Shown: piece by piece, positions 58,903 to 64,000 of the stretch
How the letters are laid out: each line of letters begins with the position of its first letter
Position numbering within the stretch: position 1 is the stretch's first letter
Assembly (NCBI GenBank): GCA_948099385.1
Contig: CANUEZ040000168.1
Span: 6,425,001-6,489,000 of the forward strand
Length of the DNA stretch: 64,000 bases
Source of the DNA: Fasciola hepatica
Taxonomy: Eukaryota; Platyhelminthes; Trematoda; Plagiorchiida; Fasciolidae
Direction: 5' to 3'
Translations under genes and position numbers: made by a program
The notes under the pieces: generated by a model
What the model was told of the DNA's origin: nothing
What the model saw: the letters and a program-made list of their open reading frames with translations, nothing else
The model's database searches: none

Positions 58903-59214
58903 ATTTAGTCGAACGCACGACTTGTGGACTCAATTCCCGTCCAGCGAATAAAGACGCAGAACGACAGCGGTTGATGGTTTTTGTACTTGTATTGATTGCC
59001 CTGTATAAAGTACAGGAGAAGGGAGGCTGATCAAGCTAATCACCAGAGCTGATGAGCTGGAGCGCGCCTTGCCGTTTTGACGTAGTGTGACGAAGGTTCT
59101 TCTTTTTTTAACGTGTTCTTATTTTTTTCACACCGGTGGACTTAAACAAGGCGCGCCTGAGCTCTAAGCTCGCGATTGTATTTTATTGAATTTGGTGTCT
59201 GCGAAGCCGCTACA
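58903..59214 (-). repeat. Ty3/Gypsy 3' LTR
   Basis: This 312-bp LTR begins TGTAGCGGCTTCG on the minus strand and ends ...CTAAAT at 58903. The first 244 bp of the plus-strand reading recur at 63757-64000 with one difference that I found (C at 58910, T at 63764). Such identity indicates a recent insertion. Confidence 0.93.
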
Positions 59215-59231
59215 TCAGTCCCCCTTTAGAA
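59215..59231 (-). other. Polypurine tract of the Gypsy element
   Basis: On the minus strand, TCTAAAGGGGGACTGA lies directly before the TGTAGC start of the 3' LTR. A purine run at this position is the usual primer for plus-strand DNA synthesis. Confidence 0.8.
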
Positions 59232-59729
59232 GGACGACCGAGTAGGAGAACTTCGACCTAAGAGAGCGTCGTGAGTTGAGCCAAAAACCAGCCGAATAGT
59301 TTCAGCTGGAAAGGTTTGTGCTCAGCACCTCTAAGGTGATCTAAGGACCTCTGGGCCATATATAGCCGCAGAGAAGGTTACTCACGCGTGAACTGGTGGG
59401 GTATCCTCTCCCCGCGCTCTCTATCTAGAAACCTTAAGTGGGGACAGGGACGTGCCAAACCATGTACAAGGCACGTAGGCAGCAACAACAACAAAAATGG
59501 TAATGTTCATATAGTGACACATGCCCATTGTTAGTGGTGTGCCAGATCCTTCCTAGGTAAACAACGACTGACCCTAGAAGAGATAAGAAAAACTGGATAC
59601 AGTATGCAGTCAAAAGGGGAAATCTATGTAAGAACAATAAAGTCAACGAATCGTGCAGGGAAACGAACATGCCTACCAGACCTGGTGGAACGTGATGGGG
59701 GGTCGACCTGTGACTCACGCGTGCTGGAG
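59232..59729 (-). other. Untranslated 3' part of the Gypsy element
   Basis: There is no env-like gene. A minus-strand frame (to 59434) that overlaps the end of pol continues past the pol stop and carries the ancestral pol tail (see the pol entry). Confidence 0.7.
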
Positions 59730-62519
59730 CTAGATGTTGTTGGGGTCGGGCAAACGTCTGTGTTTTACCATCGACGGGCAACGGCGTAGGCTGGGTTTCC
59801 GAGTCGACGAACGCTGGCTTAAGGCGGTCGATGCTGACGGTTTCTTGCCAACCATTGAGATCGATGATGAACGTTTTTTTAAACGCCGAATGACTTTGTG
59901 CGGGCCAAAATAAGCTGGAGTCAACAGGCGGTGGCTCGGCGTACGCAGAAAAACGTGCATGCACGTATGTAGGTGACTGGGAATAAACGACGGCCGATCT
60001 GTCGAACGGACAGGAATACCAATCTTCTGACGCATGTAGATCGTGAGACGTTGAGTGTAGTCTCCAAGGTTGGGGAAAGGTGCGCTCACCTTGGGTGCGA
60101 CAAATTCATCAGGGAGACGAGCGGTGGTGCCAAATGTCATGGACGCAGGTGTGCAGGGAGTGTCGCTGCGCAACGTATTGCGAATGCCCAATAAAACCAG
60201 TGGTAAGACGTCCGTCCACTGAGGATTGTTGTGAGCACTGAGTGAAGTTTTGAGGTGCCGGTGAAAACGTTCGACCAAGCCATTTGCCTGGGGATGATAA
60301 GCTGTGGTGCGAATACGCTTAGTGCCAGTCAGTTGGAGGAGATTTTCGAAAGTGGCAGATTCAAACTGAGCTCCTCGATCGGTGGTTACTGTGGTAGGAC
60401 AACCAAAGCGGGAAATTCGGTGTTCCATGAACGCACGGGCGACAGTTTCACTGGATACATCCGGAATGGGTATGGCCTCGGGCCAACGAGTGAAACGATC
60501 AATACAAATGAGTAGATAGATCATACCTCGGGATGGTGGCAAGGGTCCCACAATGTCGACGTGCACGTGAGCGAAACGGGCGTCTGGAGTCTCAAAATTT
60601 CCGACTGGACTGGTGGTATGTCGCTGAATTTTGGCTCGCTGACAAGCAATGCAATTACGTGCCCACTGACGAACGTCGCGATCCATGCTTGGCCAAACAA
60701 ATCGGGCACGGACTAGTTTGCATGTGGCCTTGATACCCGGATGGGATAGACCGTGCAACACATCGAAAATCGGACGGCGATGTGAAAGTGGTACGATTGG
60801 CCTTGGGTGATCCAAGGCGGTGTCGCAGAGGATAGTGCCAGCAGACGACGGAAGAGGCAAAGCCCGCGCTCGGAGACTTGTATCGTGAATGGTTTGTTGA
60901 AACTCAGGATCCTGCTGGCTTCGTGCCAGGTCCTCGAGATTGATACCGAGAGCAGCGGGCGACCCGAGACTGTGGATCCTGGAAAGAGTATCTGCAGCCA
61001 CATTAGCTGACCCGGGGATATGACGAATGTCAGTAGAAAATTGTGATATGAAATCCAGCTGGCGAATTTCTCGTGGAGAATGACGATCAGACGCGTTGCG
61101 GAAAGCATACAGTAGTGGCTTGTGATCTGTGAAAATGATGAATTCCCGTCCTTCCAGAGCGTGGCAAAAGTGACGTATAGCGGTGTAGACGGCAAGTAAC
61201 TCACGACCAAATGCACTGTATTTGGATTCTGTGGAAGACAGGCGGCGTGAGTGAAAAGCCAGAGGCTCCCAGGCGCCGTCCACGGCCTGCTGGAGAACGC
61301 AGCCAAGTGCGACATCGGAAGCAACAACAGCGATACTGACGGGAGCATGGGGATCCGGATGACGGAGAAGAACCGCAGACGACAAGGCCTGTTTGAGCTG
61401 AGAAAAGGCCTCCTGGGCTTGATCGGTCCAGATGAGGGTTCGTTGTTTGCCCCGCAAAAGATCAGTGAGCGGTTTCATCAGGGTGGCGCAGTGTGGAATG
61501 AACCGGCGGTAATAATTGACAAAGCCGTTAAAACGTTTGAGCTGTTTGAAGGACTGTGGAAGTGGAAATTCAGCAATATCACTGACCTTGGTTTCAGCCG
61601 GACGAATGCCGTTGGCGTCGATGATGTGACCGAGAAAGAGCAATGACGGCTTCCCTAATTCAGTCTTGGCGGCATTGATGGTAACACCGTGCTCTGTTAA
61701 CCGCTGGAAGAGCTGTCGAAGATGAAGCTGATGTTCGTCAACGCTGGGGCTAGCGACAAGAATATCATCGATGTAAGAGTGAACGAAGGGCAGCCCGCGG
61801 GTAACACCGTCAATAAACCGCTGGAACGTTTTGGACGCGTTGCGCAAGCCAGATGGCATACGGAAAAACTCAAATAGACCAAACGGAGTGGTAACGGCGG
61901 TTTTTGCAACGTCCTTGTCGGCGACCGGAATTTGATGATAGGCTCGGACCAGGTCGATTTTGCTGAAGATGGTGGATCCAGCCAGAGCAGACGTGATATC
62001 ATGAATGTGAGGCACAGGATATCGATCTGGCGTTGTGACCTGATTGAGGCGACGATAGTCACCACACGGACGCCAGTCGCCCGAAGTTCTCTTCGGCACC
62101 ATGTGCAATGGAGAGGCCCACGGGCTGTTCGAAGGACGGATGATGCCTAGGTCCAGCATTTTCTGGAATTCAAGACGAGCGACGGCCAGTTTGTCTGGGG
62201 CTAGGCGACGAGGACGGGCAAAAACAGGAGGTCCAGCGGTACTGATGTGATGTACAACAGCCGAGCGCACCACGGGTAAGTGGTTTGCCGGTCCGGTTAG
62301 AGACGGAAACTCAGCGAAAATTTTGGCGAAGGTATCGTTGGCGATAGGAGCTACGGACGGTCGAACAACGTTGACCAAGCAGAGAGATCCAACAACAGCA
62401 CGATGAGTCACAGGGTCGGTTAACTTACGAGAAGCGGGATGTAACGAAAGGTTGAAATGATGCAGAAAATCAACCCCTAAGATGGGCTGGGAAACGTCAG
62501 CAATGACAAAAGTCCACTG
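59730..62519 (-). CDS. Gypsy Pol: reverse transcriptase, RNase H, integrase
   Basis: The frame is entered by -1 slippage at T TTT TTC (62525-62519) and stays open to TAG at 59730 (about 929 codons). The first Met is only at 62411 and its upstream codons ([16 protein letters not shown]) are conserved pol/protease-end sequence, which supports a frameshift over a separate start. Counting from that Met: RT motif A Asp 153, YIDD 213-216; RNase H has [10 protein letters not shown] where the family has ATDASDVALG, so the first catalytic Asp is replaced by Val 363, while Glu 404 and Asp 429 remain. Integrase has an H553-H557-C587-C590 finger and Asp 619, Asp 678, Glu 714 (D-35-E). Near 59879 an A7 run shifts the frame; the ancestral tail ([20 protein letters not shown]) is in the overlapping frame, so the last about 50 residues are aberrant. 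Confidence 0.92.
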   Translation of the reverse strand, partial: QWTFVIADVSQPILGVDFLHHFNLSLHPASRKLTDPVTHRAVVGSLCLVNVVRPSVAPIANDTFAKIFAEFPSLTGPANHLPVVRSAVVHHISTAGPPVFARPRRLAPDKLAVARLEFQKMLDLGIIRPSNSPWASPLHMVPKRTSGDWRPCGDYRRLNQVTTPDRYPVPHIHDITSALAGSTIFSKIDLVRAYHQIPVADKDVAKTAVTTPFGLFEFFRMPSGLRNASKTFQRFIDGVTRGLPFVHSYIDDILVASPSVDEHQLHLRQLFQRLTEHGVTINAAKTELGKPSLLFLGHIIDANGIRPAETKVSDIAEFPLPQSFKQLKRFNGFVNYYRRFIPHCATLMKPLTDLLRGKQRTLIWTDQAQEAFSQLKQALSSAVLLRHPDPHAPVSIAVVASDVALGCVLQQAVDGAWEPLAFHSRRLSSTESKYSAFGRELLAVYTAIRHFCHALEGREFIIFTDHKPLLYAFRNASDRHSPREIRQLDFISQFSTDIRHIPGSANVAADTLSRIHSLGSPAALGINLEDLARSQQDPEFQQTIHDTSLRARALPLPSSAGTILCDTALDHPRPIVPLSHRRPIFDVLHGLSHPGIKATCKLVRARFVWPSMDRDVRQWARNCIACQRAKIQRHTTSPVGNFETPDARFAHVHVDIVGPLPPSRGMIYLLICIDRFTRWPEAIPIPDVSSETVARAFMEHRISRFGCPTTVTTDRGAQFESATFENLLQLTGTKRIRTTAYHPQANGLVERFHRHLKTSLSAHNNPQWTDVLPLVLLGIRNTLRSDTPCTPASMTFGTTARLPDEFVAPKVSAPFPNLGDYTQRLTIYMRQKIGIPVRSTDRPSFIPSHLHTCMHVFLRTPSHRLLTPAYFGPHKVIRRLKKRSSSISMVGKKPSASTALSQRSSTRKPSLRRCPSMVKHRRLPDPNNI

Positions 62520-62769
62520 AAAAAACGACGCAACCCCAGATCTAACTTGAGACGCCTAGTGCCAAAAGTGGAAATACGAGACCCATTGGCGGCCTGAAGC
62601 TCTAAAGTGTGCGGGTGCTGACGATCAGAAGGGTTAGGGGGAACGACACTGATCTGTGCGCCAGTGTCAATCAAAAACTGACGGTGGGAGATGAGGTCCT
62701 TGATAAATAGAAGACGGCAGGGTGTAGGGAGGCCAACGAGCGCTGCCGTACCTACACGTTGGCCGACGA
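62477..62769 (-). CDS. Gypsy aspartic protease, in its own frame
   Basis: The frame follows gag by a -1 shift and contains [20 protein letters not shown] and the active-site [11 protein letters not shown], then [15 protein letters not shown] and [13 protein letters not shown]. Without a further shift it stops at TAG 62477. The protease is expected to work as a dimer and cut Gag-Pol. The frame is open upstream to 62857, overlapping gag by about 100 nt, and there is no need for a separate start codon. Confidence 0.9.
62519..62525 (-). promoter_or_regulatory. -1 frameshift heptamer pro to pol
   Basis: T TTT TTC lies in the protease frame (CGT TTT TTC AGT). A -1 slip reads the following codons as CAG TGG ACT TTT GTC, the open pol frame. 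This is the canonical X XXY YYZ form. I see no strong stem directly downstream, only a possible short GTCA/TGAC hairpin, so an indel in the T6 run remains an alternative. Confidence 0.7.
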
Positions 62770-62776
62770 GTTTCCC
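62715..62776 (-). promoter_or_regulatory. -1 frameshift signal gag to pro with predicted pseudoknot
   Basis: The heptamer G GGA AAC (62776-62770) is in the correct register of the gag frame (CAG GGA AAC). After a 5-nt spacer (TCGTC), GGCCAACG (62764-62757) can pair with CGTTGGCC (62738-62731), a perfect 8-bp stem. The 18-nt loop contains TGTAGG and CGGCAG, which can pair with CCTACA (62728-62723) or CTGCCG (62720-62715) downstream, giving an H-type pseudoknot. GGGAAAC is a known retroviral slippery site. The fold is my reading by eye and has not been computed. Confidence 0.85.
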
Positions 62777-63597
62777 TGGTTGTCGTGGAACGTGCACGGG
62801 GGTGTACACTTCCTGGCGCTGGCACGATACTGGCGGTGATACCAACACCATGTCCAAGTGTGTGCATCGGGAGAGGCTGGCCTAGGAGGACTGCGAGCGG
62901 CAATAGGCCGACGGGTGCGAGTTGGGGAGCGGCTACGACGTGCCGAACGTGAAGACTGAATAGCGGTCACGTCCGCCCGAAGGGCACTGAGTTGTGCAGC
63001 TAAATCTGTGAGAGTCGCCTCCGTAGTGGTTGTGGACGAACGAACACACTGACTAATTTGGGCGGAGGCGGTTTCCATAAAACGGTCCGCCGCCAAAGCC
63101 AGTCTGTCTAGTGAGAATTCATCTACGAGAAGGGCCAGAGTGCATTGCGCTTGTTGGGGTAGCTGCTGCATCCACAATTCTTGCAACATCATGTCACCAA
63201 CTTGGATGCCCTTGGCCAGCTGTCGCATACGACGCAGAAGCTGTGAAGGCTTCTGGTCACCAAGGGAAATGCCACTAAGCAGCTGACGAAGACGGTTTGA
63301 GTCGGAGACCTCGGTGCGTTCTAAGATAGCCTGGCGAAGCATATCATAAGTCTTGTCCGTGGGTGGGTTGGAGATGATATCCTCAACAGCTTCAAGAATA
63401 TTTAAAGGAAGTTCGGCAGTGAGATGCACATACTTCTGTTGCTGGGAGGTGATTCTGGAAGCAGAAAACTGTGCTTCCAGATGAGTCAGCCAAAGAGAGG
63501 GATTACCCGGAATGAAAGGTAACGCTTTCACTGGGCGCGCAATAGAGAGCGTTTCAGGCACCGCAGGGTCAGACATAGTTAGCTTAGCGTCATCCAT
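62752..63597 (-). CDS. Gypsy Gag with CHCC box (281 residues)
   Basis: It starts at ATG 63597 (MDDAKLTMSDPAVPE) and ends at TAG 62752. The central part (NPSLWLTHLEAQFSASRI ... QQQKYVHLTAELP ... LLSGISLGDQKPSQLLRRM) is a standard capsid-like Gag of this group. The C-terminus has an SR-rich basic region and the box CWYHRQYRASARKCTPPC, spaced C-2-H-9-C-3-C. I associate this CHCC box with the CsRn1/Kabuki group of Ty3/Gypsy elements, first found in flukes. The slippery heptamer to the protease frame lies seven codons before the stop. Confidence 0.92.
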   Translation of the reverse strand: MDDAKLTMSDPAVPETLSIARPVKALPFIPGNPSLWLTHLEAQFSASRITSQQQKYVHLTAELPLNILEAVEDIISNPPTDKTYDMLRQAILERTEVSDSNRLRQLLSGISLGDQKPSQLLRRMRQLAKGIQVGDMMLQELWMQQLPQQAQCTLALLVDEFSLDRLALAADRFMETASAQISQCVRSSTTTTEATLTDLAAQLSALRADVTAIQSSRSARRSRSPTRTRRPIAARSPPRPASPDAHTWTWCWYHRQYRASARKCTPPCTFHDNQGNSSANV

Positions 63598-63756
63598 ATC
63601 AAATAGACAGCAAAATAAATATACGATGGCTGATCGAAATCAACACCAAAAAAGGCTTAATACGTATGTGCACAACGAAAACAAAAGGATCGCTGAAGGG
63701 CACGGACGATATAATAAATAAATAAAAATTATTAATAACTTGGAACGGGCTCACGA
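63598..63756 (-). other. Gypsy leader with degenerate primer-binding site
   Basis: On the minus strand the LTR end is followed by TCGTGAGCCCG (63756-63746). This differs at two of eleven bases from TGGTGACCCCG, the start of a tRNA-Trp-type primer site used by related elements. The rest of the leader to the gag ATG is AT-rich and non-coding. Confidence 0.5.
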
Positions 63757-64000
63757 ATTTAGTTGAACGCACGACTTGTGGACTCAATTCCCGTCCAGCG
63801 AATAAAGACGCAGAACGACAGCGGTTGATGGTTTTTGTACTTGTATTGATTGCCCTGTATAAAGTACAGGAGAAGGGAGGCTGATCAAGCTAATCACCAG
63901 AGCTGATGAGCTGGAGCGCGCCTTGCCGTTTTGACGTAGTGTGACGAAGGTTCTTCTTTTTTTAACGTGTTCTTATTTTTTTCACACCGGTGGACTTAAA
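63757..64000 (-). repeat. Ty3/Gypsy 5' LTR, cut by the window end
   Basis: The 244 visible bases repeat 58903-59146 with one difference. The remaining about 68 bp, including the TGTAGC end, should lie beyond the window. Confidence 0.93.

Noticed and set aside
59879..59886. A third programmed -1 frameshift at A AAA AAA in Gypsy pol
   Set aside because: It would only alter the last part of pol. A one-base indel in the homopolymer explains it more simply.

Overview
This is an intergenic, transposon-saturated stretch of a eukaryotic genome, most likely a parasitic flatworm (trematode or diphyllobothriid-type cestode). That assignment rests on the repeat content: RTE-type and CR1/Jockey-type LINEs, BEL/Pao LTR elements, and a Ty3/Gypsy element whose Gag carries the CHCC box I associate with the CsRn1 group. 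There are no bacterial operons, RNA gene clusters or CRISPR arrays. Host coding sequence is nearly absent: one exon of the diphthamide enzyme DPH1 (about 2.2-2.7 kb, minus strand), one candidate orphan exon (about 42.1 kb) and a broken DUF4806-family gene (15.5-16.9 kb).

Layout. At 0-3 kb lie unassigned DNA, an inverted repeat, a (TA)n tract and the DPH1 exon. From 3.2 to 14.8 kb five copies or fragments of RTE-type LINEs lie in both orientations, including one near-full-length but broken copy (7.0-10.8 kb) ending in a (TGA)n tail. A relic of Gypsy gag, a head-to-head pair of tRNA-derived SINE-like arms and a dispersed direct repeat are mixed in. The DUF4806 relic follows, then a 0.73-kb foldback element with arms above 98% identical (17.0-17.7 kb). 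From 17.9 to 41.2 kb there is CR1 sequence on the minus strand, split by a BEL/Pao complex (20.66-39.57 kb).

The BEL/Pao complex can be read as a history. An older element B, with LTRs at 20656-21020 and 39206-39571 and a pol full of stop codons, was hit near the 3' end of its pol by a younger element A. The insertion left a 5-bp target duplication (ACAGC) at 26177 and 38425. A 5538-bp segment reaching from the pol of B, through the 5' LTR of A, into the pol of A was then tandemly duplicated by unequal exchange within a 43-bp identical stretch. The outcome is five LTRs and three internal regions, of which only the third encodes an uninterrupted 1731-residue Gag-Pol.

From 42.7 to 56.4 kb there are several decayed CR1-like fragments on both strands. 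From 58.9 kb to the window end a young Gypsy element lies on the minus strand. Its gag, pro and pol are in three successive frames, joined by two textbook -1 frameshift heptamers (G GGA AAC and T TTT TTC). The first is followed after 5 nt by an 8-bp stem and a possible pseudoknot. This gag/pro/pol arrangement, familiar from betaretroviruses, is the most interesting signal in the window.
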